Below, piece after piece: positions 1 through 6,725 of a stretch of DNA of 38,693 nucleotides. This DNA comes from an uncultured Anaerolineae bacterium. GTDB lineage: Bacteria > Chloroflexota > Anaerolineae > Anaerolineales > Villigracilaceae. Under the pieces are notes generated by a model. The model ran no database searches. It was not told the DNA's origin and saw nothing but the letters and a program-made list of their open reading frames with translations. The stretch's first letter is position 1; each line of letters starts with the position of its first letter. Location of the stretch: the NCBI GenBank assembly GCA_903822545.1, contig CAIJPN010000184.1, forward strand, positions 1-38,693. Direction: 5' to 3'. Made by a program: the position numbers and the translations under genes.

Positions 1-168
1 CCTTCAAACCAAAATCCAAAGCCTTCAAACCAAAATCCAAAGCCTTCAAACCAAAATCCAAAGCCTTCAAACCAAAATCCAAAGCCTTCAAACCAAAATC
101 CAAAGCCTTCAAACCAAAATCCAAAGCCTTCGAACTGAAAACATAAGCCTTCAAACCTTAAAAACAAT
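1..168. repeat. 21-bp tandem repeat array, cut by the left edge
   Basis: Six identical 21-bp units (each beginning CCTTCAAACC) run from 1 to 126. A degenerate unit follows at 127-147 and a partial one from 148. The array continues off the left edge, so its full copy number is unknown. In forward frame 1 each unit reads Pro-Ser-Asn-Gln-Asn-Pro-Lys and the frame closes at TGA 136-138. It could therefore be the C-terminal tail of a protein starting outside the window. However, two other forward frames and two reverse frames are also open through the units, so a non-coding array is equally possible. There are no variable spacers, so it is not CRISPR. Confidence 0.95.
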
Positions 169-300
169 CACGCATAACTTGCTATTTTTGCTGTGCACCC
201 ATTACCTGACCAGTACATAAAAACTGTATTGGTCAAATAAAGCATGGAAACATACCGAAACTCTTTGCGCAAAAATCAACTTAGAAACCCCCAAAAAAAA

Positions 301-366
301 ACACGGAGACACGGAACTCACGGAGTTTTTAAAGGCTTTTCTCCGTGTTCTCCGTGTCTCCGTGGT
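301..366. repeat. CACGGAG-type inverted repeat
   Basis: The left arm (301-325) and right arm (341-366) are imperfect reverse complements built from repeated CACGGAG / CTCCGTG words, around a 15-nt AT-rich loop. Repeats of this kind occur in many environmental bacterial genomes as dispersed palindromes. Transcribed, it would fold into a long hairpin. No clear target-site duplication is seen. Confidence 0.75.
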
Positions 367-554
367 GAAACGCCTGGGATTTTGAGTCCATCCTTTTTGT
401 GATCCTTACACTATTGCCATTAAAACCTGATTTCCTTTGCGATTTTGCGACCTTGCGTTAAAAGGGCAAAAATTCACCGCGTTTTTTTGAGAAGATACCC
501 AGGCAGTGACATCCCCGGACTTTGAGAAAGTCATAGCAATATCGGCACAAATAC

Positions 555-583
555 TTGTCCGAGAGTACAGGCTGTGCTAGACT
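555..583 (+). promoter_or_regulatory. candidate promoter, leaderless start of the TPR gene
   Basis: TTGTCC (555-560), a 17-nt spacer and TAGACT (578-583) resemble a sigma70-type promoter. The -10 box ends six nucleotides before the ATG at 590, so transcription would begin at or next to the start codon. No Shine-Dalgarno sequence precedes that ATG, which agrees with a leaderless mRNA. Confidence 0.4.
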
Positions 584-589
584 CATACT

Positions 590-2479
590 ATGGCCCAAGA
601 AGATACCTCCCTTCCTCCCGAACTTTCTGCCGAAGACATCATGCTCCAGAAGGCAGTGGATGCCATAGAGCAGGCAAAATATGCTGACGCGCGCGAAATC
701 CTGACGCGGCTGCTGAAAACCAACCAGAACAACCCCACCATTTGGGTCTGGCTAAGCGCTGCCATGGAAACCAACAAAGAGCGCCTGTACTGCCTGCAAA
801 CCGCCTACAAACTCGACCCCACCAACTCTGCCGCCAAACGCGGGCTGGTGTTGATGGGAGCGCTGCCAGCCGAAGAGAACGTCCAGCCGTTCCCCATGAA
901 CCATCCCCGGCCCTGGCAGGACAAAGTCAAAATTACGGATGAAAAAGAAAAGCCGACAGGTATCCGGCGTATCACCGGCAACCCGCTCTTTCGCATTGCG
1001 GCCCTGGTGCTGGTCGGTTTGCTCTGCCTGGGGGCAGTAGCCGGAGGCTTTGCCATCAGCGCCCGCTTGCAGCCCACCCCCACGCGCCGCCCGGTCAACG
1101 TTGGCACCGCCACCCCCTCCGCCACCATGATCCCCCTGCGTTCGGCCACCCCAGTGCCGCCCGGCAGCCTCTCAGAATTGCTCCAGGGAGCCGCTTACAC
1201 TCCCACCGCCATTTATGCCGCCACCGAACATGCCGATGTCGCCCGTGATTCATATCGCGCTGCCATGTCTGCCTACCAAAAAGGCCAGTGGGATACCGTT
1301 GCCATCATGATGTACCAGGTGGCAACCGCCCATCCTGGCTCGGCAGATGCGCTGTATTTCGTGGGTGAGTCCTACCGCCAGAGCGGCAAATATGACCAGG
1401 CGCTGGAAGCCTACCAGGATGCCATCGACATCAACTCCAACTTCGCGCCCAGCTACCTGGGGATGGCCGAATCACTCATCGCGCTTAACCCCAAGCCTAA
1501 ACCGGCCACCATCAAACAAATTGAGACCGCCCTGGCGGATGCAATCGACATAGACCCCAACTTTGCAGCCGCCTACCTTGAACGCGGCCTGTACCTGCTC
1601 AAAAAAGGCGACCCGCTGGCAGCGCAAATGGATCTCGACCAGGCCGCCCGCATCAGCCCAGATTCACCCAGTGTGCAGGTAGCCCTGGCGCGCGCCGAAC
1701 TGGCCCTGGGCAACAACCAGGAAGCCCTGGATGCCGCCCTCAAAGCCAACCAGCAAGATGTCACCATGCTCGAAGGCTACCTGGTGCTCGGTATGGCCTA
1801 CCGCGCCAACGGCAAAATTGATGAAGCTGTCCGCATCCTCGAAATGTACGTTGACTATGAGCCAACCAACCCCGAAGTTTATACCATCCTGGGCATAGCC
1901 TACTACAACGATGAGAATTACAACGACGCTATCGACGTTCTCAATCGCGCCATCAAGCTGGACAAAACCAGCTCAGAAGCTTACTACTGGCGTGGTGAAA
2001 CCTACATGGCCCTGGAAGATTACGAAAGGGCCCAGGCCGACTTTGCCCAATCGCTCATTGATGCCCCCACCTCCTTCAAGGCCGGGCTGGGCATTGCCCG
2101 CGCCATGCTCAAACAAGAAGATGGCGGCGGCAATGCTTATGACCAGATCATGAAAACTGAAAAACTGGCCAAAACCGATGAAGAACGTGTCCAGCTCTAC
2201 TACTACCGCGCCCTGGCCCTTGAAGCCATTAAAAAACCACTGGTAGCTTACAAAGACTGGAAATTGTTGCTGGAAATGCCAGAAGGCACTGTTAACGAAG
2301 AAATCCTGGCGATTGCAGTTGCCCGCGTTAAAGAACTGGCGACGCCCGTCCCGCCCACTGCCACCGCTAGTGCGACCATTACCGCCTCCCCCACCCGCCA
2401 GCCTACCAAAACCATGACGCCCACCCCCACCCGCCAGCCATCCTCTACACCCAAACCATCATCCACACCCAAACCCTGA
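590..2479 (+). CDS. membrane-anchored TPR-repeat protein
   Basis: A 629-residue protein. Residues 17-95 form a short cytoplasmic TPR-like segment. A single membrane helix spans about 134-157, followed by a Thr/Pro-rich linker. A long series of TPR motifs covers about 215-590, with typical patterns such as ALEAYQDAIDINSNFAPSYL. The C-terminus is a low-complexity Thr/Pro/Ser/Lys tail. No catalytic domain is seen. TPR arrays usually act as protein-interaction scaffolds; the topology suggests the main array lies outside the membrane, with the partner unknown. The ATG at 590 is chosen because a -10-like box ends six nucleotides upstream. A strong hairpin follows the gene at 2545-2603. The TPR assignment is firm; the role is not known. 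Confidence 0.9.
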   Translation: MAQEDTSLPPELSAEDIMLQKAVDAIEQAKYADAREILTRLLKTNQNNPTIWVWLSAAMETNKERLYCLQTAYKLDPTNSAAKRGLVLMGALPAEENVQPFPMNHPRPWQDKVKITDEKEKPTGIRRITGNPLFRIAALVLVGLLCLGAVAGGFAISARLQPTPTRRPVNVGTATPSATMIPLRSATPVPPGSLSELLQGAAYTPTAIYAATEHADVARDSYRAAMSAYQKGQWDTVAIMMYQVATAHPGSADALYFVGESYRQSGKYDQALEAYQDAIDINSNFAPSYLGMAESLIALNPKPKPATIKQIETALADAIDIDPNFAAAYLERGLYLLKKGDPLAAQMDLDQAARISPDSPSVQVALARAELALGNNQEALDAALKANQQDVTMLEGYLVLGMAYRANGKIDEAVRILEMYVDYEPTNPEVYTILGIAYYNDENYNDAIDVLNRAIKLDKTSSEAYYWRGETYMALEDYERAQADFAQSLIDAPTSFKAGLGIARAMLKQEDGGGNAYDQIMKTEKLAKTDEERVQLYYYRALALEAIKKPLVAYKDWKLLLEMPEGTVNEEILAIAVARVKELATPVPPTATASATITASPTRQPTKTMTPTPTRQPSSTPKPSSTPKP

Positions 2480-2544
2480 TTTTCCTCCCCTAAAAAACTA
2501 CGCACTGCGCGTTCAACATACACTTGGGTGGGGGCAAAAGACAT

Positions 2545-2603
2545 CGCCCGGCTTGAATCAAAAAATCCCCGGCAACCGGGGATTTTTTGATTCAAGCCGG
2601 GCG
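2545..2603. terminator. perfect 28-bp-arm hairpin, bidirectional terminator
   Basis: The arms at 2545-2572 and 2576-2603 are exact reverse complements around a 3-nt loop (CAA). The inner part is a GC-rich CCCCGG stem flanked by six A on one side and six T on the other, so it can terminate transcription on both strands. It lies between two convergent genes. The right arm includes the last three codons and stop codon of the minus-strand DUF971 gene. Confidence 0.85.
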
Positions 2604-2939
2604 AATGGTTCGGCAGGCCGGGCAAGGGCACAAGGCCCGCAAGTAATGCCAGTTATAGATCCCATAATCATGGGCATCTTCCCACACGATCGTGATGCCA
2701 TATGCCCCCGTGGCCTTCACAGTCACCATGCGCGTGGCTGGGGAATCCTCCAGCTGCACCTGGAACACCGCCGGGTCTGGCTCCGACTTCATATTTTCAT
2801 GCCCGCCCCGGCACTGCGCACACGGGCAGGCCGCTCGCAGCAACGCAAACGGATAAATACTGGTATGCCCATCTGCCCAGGCAATCGTCATCTCCAACCC
2901 GGGGCGGTTGGCAGAAATGGATACGGGTTTTTCATTCAT
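2592..2939 (-). CDS. DUF971 domain protein
   Basis: A 115-residue protein matching the DUF971 / gamma-butyrobetaine hydroxylase N-terminal-like family. The family pattern is visible twice: YPFALLRAACPCAQCRGG near residues 29-46 and IYNWHYLRALCPCPAC near 93-108. The cysteine clusters suggest metal binding. In some bacteria such proteins neighbour iron-sulfur or Mrp-type genes, but nothing of that kind is adjacent here. AAGGTGAG precedes the ATG at a good distance, which supports the start. The stop codon lies inside the terminator hairpin arm. It is downstream of the SH3b gene by 56 bp on the same strand, so the two may be co-transcribed. Family assignment is good; biochemical role is unknown. 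Confidence 0.85.
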   Translation of the reverse strand: MNEKPVSISANRPGLEMTIAWADGHTSIYPFALLRAACPCAQCRGGHENMKSEPDPAVFQVQLEDSPATRMVTVKATGAYGITIVWEDAHDYGIYNWHYLRALCPCPACRTIRPA

Positions 2940-2995
2940 AAACTCACCTTTTCGTTGAAAACGGCATCTTTTGGGGCAGGAATTCTGCCCTCAAG

Positions 2996-3478
2996 TTATT
3001 GGGTTGGGGGCGGAACAACTTTCAAAAAGTTGGAGGCCGCCCAGCCGGCACGGGTCTGGTCATACGGCGCAATGATCAACCACCAGGTATATCCATCCAG
3101 TTCGCGCGGGCCATCTTGCACCGTAAAGACTTCCGAATCCAGCCCCAGGAAGAGCTGGTTACTGTTCAACCCCGGCGCTGAGCGGATCCGCAGCCCGTCA
3201 CCCCCGGTGCCAGCGATTTGCACATACGTCCCCACCGAAATCTGGTTCGGGTCAAACGTGGGCGTCACCGGGATGAAAGTTGGGGTTGGCAGGTTGGGCA
3301 GGGTTCCAGTAGGGGCCGGGATGACCGTCTGGATGGCAACCACACTGCCCGTCACCGGGGCGGGCGGGGCAGTCACCACCACCCAGGCAAAAGCCAGAAT
3401 CAACAGCGCCACCGCGATCAGGATCGCGCCCAAAAATACGCGGGGGGTAAGGATGTTGCGCAGGTTGATGTTCATCAT
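2996..3478 (-). CDS. membrane-anchored bacterial SH3 domain protein
   Basis: A 160-residue protein. A membrane helix at about residues 14-36 acts as an uncleaved anchor or signal. A Thr/Pro-rich linker follows (about 38-78). An SH3b-like domain covers about 82-155, with the motifs GDGLRIRSAPG and DGYTWWLIIAP seen in SH3_3/SH3b domains. Such domains usually bind cell-wall or extracellular ligands, so the domain is predicted to face outward. Two adjacent ATG codons (3478 and 3475) are possible starts; a GAAGAGAA stretch lies upstream. The partner or ligand is unknown. Confidence 0.85.
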   Translation of the reverse strand: MMNINLRNILTPRVFLGAILIAVALLILAFAWVVVTAPPAPVTGSVVAIQTVIPAPTGTLPNLPTPTFIPVTPTFDPNQISVGTYVQIAGTGGDGLRIRSAPGLNSNQLFLGLDSEVFTVQDGPRELDGYTWWLIIAPYDQTRAGWAASNFLKVVPPPTQ

Positions 3479-3527
3479 AAAACGATTCTCTTCGCAAATA
3501 AAAGATAGGATTCTGGCATAAACCAGG

Positions 3528-3693
3528 AAATGATTGGTTCTACCGTTTTGGGTGTGAAAACTTGTAGGGGCGGCCCTTCACGGCACAAATTGGTGTAGTT
3601 TTGCAAGTCATTCTGATATAAAACTACGATTTTTCACGCCGGGCGGGTCGCCCCTACCCAATATCCCATTGAAAACGGGAGAGCCAAATGATT
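3528..3693. mobile_element. ISL3-like MITE, copy 1, with 8-bp target duplication
   Basis: A 150-bp non-coding element at 3536-3685 begins GGTTCTACCGTTTT and ends AAAACGGGAGAGCC (12 of 14 positions paired). It is flanked by an exact direct repeat AAATGATT at 3528-3535 and 3686-3693. An internal inverted repeat contains GTAGGGGCG and CGCCCCTAC. A second copy with its own 8-bp duplication lies at 29599-29763. GGCTCT-type ends and 8-bp AT-rich duplications are typical of ISL3-family insertion sequences. No transposase is encoded, so movement would need one supplied from elsewhere. Confidence 0.88.
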
Positions 3694-4080
3694 TTTTGCC
3701 ACACAGCTACAATATTAACGCAGGCCAGGCCAAATCGGCCCACTTTTCCGCAGCAATTCCAAAACTGGAACCACAACGCAAAGCCACCAAAATGCCAGGT
3801 TTTTGAATTTTCATCGATAAACCCATGCGTCCCAAACACATCGCACCAGCCTGGTCTGGAAAACCCAGAAAGCCATGGGTTTTCCAAAGATTTTTCGCGG
3901 TAATTGCGATTTTTCTATCTGGCCCAATACAGGCAAGCTGGGCCAGATTCCCGGCACAGGGCTTTCCCCCGCCGGGATGGGGCGGATACGAAAAACCTGG
4001 CCCTGGCAATATTTGGAATTGTCGCCAATTATCAACATCAAGAATTATATCGGATTTTGAAATGATATAATTTCATTACG
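3694..4080. other. intergenic region upstream of the kinase gene, with hairpin
   Basis: No convincing gene is seen; the short open frames here have atypical, tryptophan- and proline-rich translations. The clearest structure is a hairpin with perfect 11-bp arms, TGGAAAACCCA (3857-3867) and TGGGTTTTCCA (3876-3886), around an 8-nt loop. It has no T-run, so it is not an obvious terminator. The right end holds the kinase promoter. Confidence 0.55.
4066..4071 (+). promoter_or_regulatory. candidate -10 box of the Ser/Thr kinase gene
   Basis: A perfect TATAAT hexamer lies nine nucleotides before the ATG at 4081, inside a small palindrome GAAATGATATAATTTC. No good -35 box is seen at the usual distance. 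The mRNA would have at most a few untranslated bases, consistent with the absence of a Shine-Dalgarno sequence. Confidence 0.45.
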
Positions 4081-5190
4081 ATGACTACCAACCAACCCGT
4101 AATCCTAAGCAACCGATACCAGCTGCTCGAGCCAATTGGGCAGGGCGGCATGGCGCAGGTTTACCGCGCCCGCGACCTGATGCTGGAACGCACCGTTGCC
4201 ATCAAAACCCTGCGTTCCACATTCTCATCTGACAGGGCTTTCCAGGAGCGATTCCGGCAAGAAGCCAAAGCCGCCGCCAACCTGTCGCACCCCAACATCG
4301 TCACCGTGCATGATTTTGGATTTGACCAGGGCATGTTATTCATCGTCATGGAACATGTGCCCGGTACCAATCTCAAAACGATGATCGAAAACCTGGGCAA
4401 ATTCAGCGTGGAAGATGCCATCCCGCTGCTGGTGCAGGCTGCCGCGGGTATCGGCTACGCCCATCGCGCCGGGCTGGTGCACTGCGATGTCAAACCACAC
4501 AACATGCTCGTCACGCCCGACCGCCGCCTGAAAGTGGCCGATTTTGGCATCGCCCGCGCCATCGCCAGCATTCGCCCCGAAGAACAGAGCGAAGTCATCT
4601 GGGGTTCCCCGCTCTATTTCTCACCCGAACAGGCCGCCGGGCAGGCTCCCTCGCCCGCCTCCGATGTCTACTCGCTGGGCATCGTTATGTACGAACTGCT
4701 CACGGGCCGCCCGCCTTTTGTGGCCAAAACCGCCGAAAAAATGGCCGAACTGCACCGCGAAGCTGCCCCGCAGCCACCCAGCCAACTCAACCCGGCCATC
4801 ACCCCCGAACTCGAACAGATCATCCTGAAAGTGCTCTCCAAAGAGCCTTCAGCCCGCTACCGCACCGCCGACCAGCTTGGGCGCGTGCTGATGACCTTTG
4901 GCGCGGCCAAAAAATCCCCGGCAGTGGCACTCACCCCGCAGCCGCCCATCGGCGATAGCCAGCCCGTGGCGCCCACTGCCAAACCGGCCCAACCCGTCCG
5001 CCCGGTTGTGCGGCCCGCTTCCCCTGGCGCGCGCACCGTTGCCACGCCCGCCCCTGCCCCAGCAGCAGAAGAATCCCTGGATGTTGATTGGCTCTCCGTC
5101 TTCCTGGGATTGGTCGCCTTCCTCCTGGTGGGTGGATTGATCCCCTTCTGGATGTACATCATCACCACCTGGACTTCCCAACTGCCCTGA
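4081..5190 (+). CDS. membrane Ser/Thr protein kinase (PrkC/Hanks type)
   Basis: A 369-residue protein with an N-terminal Hanks kinase domain (about 12-275). Visible motifs are the glycine loop GQGGMAQVY (20-28), Lys42, the conserved Glu61, the catalytic loop HCDVKPHN (134-141), DFG (154-156) and SPEQ/APE-like 181-184. The arginine of the usual HRD motif is cysteine, making it a non-RD kinase. A Pro/Ala-rich linker follows, then one membrane helix near 338-362 and a very short tail outside, with no PASTA domains. It probably phosphorylates cytoplasmic proteins. Its stop overlaps the start of rpe, so the two are translationally linked. PP2C and RsgA, which neighbour this kinase in Bacillota, are absent. 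Confidence 0.95.
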   Translation: MTTNQPVILSNRYQLLEPIGQGGMAQVYRARDLMLERTVAIKTLRSTFSSDRAFQERFRQEAKAAANLSHPNIVTVHDFGFDQGMLFIVMEHVPGTNLKTMIENLGKFSVEDAIPLLVQAAAGIGYAHRAGLVHCDVKPHNMLVTPDRRLKVADFGIARAIASIRPEEQSEVIWGSPLYFSPEQAAGQAPSPASDVYSLGIVMYELLTGRPPFVAKTAEKMAELHREAAPQPPSQLNPAITPELEQIILKVLSKEPSARYRTADQLGRVLMTFGAAKKSPAVALTPQPPIGDSQPVAPTAKPAQPVRPVVRPASPGARTVATPAPAPAAEESLDVDWLSVFLGLVAFLLVGGLIPFWMYIITTWTSQLP

Positions 5191-5852
5191 TGCAGACTCC
5201 CGTTATCGCACCATCCATCCTGTCTGCTGACTTCACCCGCCTCGGCGCAGATTTGCAAGCCTGCCAAACTGCCGGGGCGGATTGGATTCATGTCGATGTC
5301 ATGGATGGGCACTTTGTCCCCAACATGACCATCGGCCCGCTGGTACTCGAAGCCTGCCGCCGCGCCACCCCGCTGCCGCTCGACGTACACTTGATGATTG
5401 AAAAACCCGAGCAAATGCTTGAAACGTTTGCAAAAGCCGGGGCAGCGCGTCTTACCGTGCATGTGGAAACCTGCCCGCACCTGCACCGCACCATCCAGCA
5501 GATCCGCGCCCTGGGAGTCAAACCCGGTGTTACGCTCAACCCATCCACCCCGGCAGTCTTGCTCAAGGAAATCATCCACATGGTCGATCTTGTGCTGGTG
5601 ATGACTGTCAACCCCGGGTTTGGCGGGCAAAACTTCATCGCCGAGATGCTCCCCAAGATAACGGAAATCCGCGCGATGCTGGATTCATCCAACCCCGCTG
5701 CCTGGCTGGAAGTGGATGGCGGCATCTCTGAAAGCACCATCGCCCTCATCCGCGCCGCCGGGGCCGATGCTTTTGTGGCCGGGAACGCAGTTTTTAAACA
5801 CCCCGGCGGCATTGCCGCTGGCATTAAAGCCCTGCGCCGCGTGATATCATAA
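5190..5852 (+). CDS. rpe: ribulose-phosphate 3-epimerase
   Basis: A 220-residue TIM-barrel enzyme interconverting D-ribulose 5-phosphate and D-xylulose 5-phosphate in the pentose phosphate pathway. Length is normal. Family signatures are present: SILSADF, IHVDVMDGHFVPN (metal ligands His34 and Asp36), LDVHLMI (His67), VNPGFGGQ and LEVDGGI (Asp176). The ATG overlaps the kinase stop codon (TGATG), so this start is preferred over extending upstream in the same frame through the kinase gene. A bidirectional terminator follows at 5917-5947. Identity is firm. Confidence 0.97.
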   Translation: MQTPVIAPSILSADFTRLGADLQACQTAGADWIHVDVMDGHFVPNMTIGPLVLEACRRATPLPLDVHLMIEKPEQMLETFAKAGAARLTVHVETCPHLHRTIQQIRALGVKPGVTLNPSTPAVLLKEIIHMVDLVLVMTVNPGFGGQNFIAEMLPKITEIRAMLDSSNPAAWLEVDGGISESTIALIRAAGADAFVAGNAVFKHPGGIAAGIKALRRVIS

Positions 5853-5916
5853 AACGCCTTCACCCTTTAGTGGTTGGGACTCTTAAAATCATCCGCCTGG
5901 AACCACCTGGGTTAAA

Positions 5917-5947
5917 TAAAAAATCACGGCCTAACCGTGATTTTTTA
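5917..5947. terminator. bidirectional terminator between rpe and rpmB
   Basis: Arms TAAAAAATCACGG (5917-5929) and CCGTGATTTTTTA (5935-5947) are exact reverse complements around a 5-nt loop. The T-runs on each side can serve rpe (+) and rpmB (-), which converge here. Confidence 0.88.
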
Positions 5948-5969
5948 TTCGCGGAAAAAGATTCAAAAC

Positions 5970-6152
5970 TCAGGCCGATTTGACCATTGTGCGAATGCAC
6001 TTGGTGCACAACGTCTTCTGGGTTTTGTGGCCCTTCTCAACAACGGTCACCTTTTGCAGGTTCGGCAGGAACTTGCGGTTGGTGGCGCGCAGCGAGAATG
6101 AACGATTGTGACCAAAGGTAGTGGTCTTACCACAATGAGCGCATTTTGCCAT
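5970..6152 (-). CDS. rpmB: 50S ribosomal protein L28
   Basis: A 60-residue ribosomal protein of the large subunit. It begins MAKCAHCGKTTTFGHN and contains the L28 signature SFSLRATNRKFLPNLQ. Two cysteine pairs, CAHC (4-7) and CTKC (about 49-52), indicate the zinc-binding C+ form. GGAAG lies 7-11 nt before the ATG and supports the start. It is divergent from the Asp23 gene, the same arrangement as rpmB and yloU in Bacillus subtilis. Confidence 0.97.
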   Translation of the reverse strand: MAKCAHCGKTTTFGHNRSFSLRATNRKFLPNLQKVTVVEKGHKTQKTLCTKCIRTMVKSA

Positions 6153-6320
6153 TTCTAACTTCCTTTCTTACTTCAAACCGCTTCTGGTGTAAAGCTCCAG
6201 AGCCTAAGATAGGGTAAAATTACAAGGGATTGCTTCGCTGTTACTGACAAGCGCGGTATTCTATCACAGAACGTATCCTTCCACAAGTAAAGTGTTAATA
6301 TCGGCAGAGGAAACCATACT

Positions 6321-6677
6321 ATGGGACAAGAGAAAACTACCCTGGGAAGTATTCATATTTCACCCTACGCCATCGCCACGATTGCGTATCATTCCACCCT
6401 GCAATCTTATGGGGTGGTAGGCCTGGCCCCCAAAAACCTGGCAGAAGGTATCACCAGCACCATCACGCGCGAACCGATGCGCGGCGTCAACGTACAATTT
6501 GACGAAGACCGGCTCCACATCGACATCTACATCATTGTCGAGTTTGGCACACGCATTGCATCGGTTGCCCAAAGCGTTGGTAACGCCGTTCGTTACCAGG
6601 TTGAAAAAACCGTCGGGCTGAAAGTTCATGAAGTTAATGTTCACGTGCAGGGCCTGCGCGTGAGCAGCAACGACTAA
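6321..6677 (+). CDS. Asp23/Gls24 family envelope-stress protein
   Basis: A 118-residue protein of the Asp23/Gls24 (YloU) family. The core pattern is clear: GSIHISPYAIATIAYHS, GVVGLAPKN, and the C-terminal VGNAVRYQVEKTVGLKVHEVNV-type helix and strand. Relatives are membrane-associated cytosolic proteins linked to cell-envelope stress or, in yloU-like cases, found next to the fatty-acid kinase gene, as here. CAGAGG precedes the ATG as a weak ribosome binding site. It is 48 bp upstream of the fakA-like gene and probably in the same operon. Confidence 0.93.
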   Translation: MGQEKTTLGSIHISPYAIATIAYHSTLQSYGVVGLAPKNLAEGITSTITREPMRGVNVQFDEDRLHIDIYIIVEFGTRIASVAQSVGNAVRYQVEKTVGLKVHEVNVHVQGLRVSSND

Positions 6678-6725
6678 CACAGGCTGTTTCACCAAAAAAA
6701 CACCCTTACAGGGAGAATTTAACGT

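Larger units (their letters stand above)
169..589. other. intergenic region with dispersed-repeat fragments
   Basis: No gene is seen in this 420-bp stretch. It holds the hairpin repeat at 301-366 and, around 435-466, a GCGATTTTGCGACC-type stretch resembling one arm of the longer repeat at 13922-14048. Both repeat types look like dispersed intergenic repeats rather than regulatory DNA. The promoter for the following gene lies at the right end. Confidence 0.6.

Noticed and set aside
1-147. CRISPR array
   Set aside because: The 21-bp units are directly adjacent with no unique spacers, and no cas genes are present.
2553-3521. A 322-codon plus-strand open frame
   Set aside because: It begins inside the terminator hairpin and crosses two minus-strand genes that have recognisable domains and ribosome binding sites.
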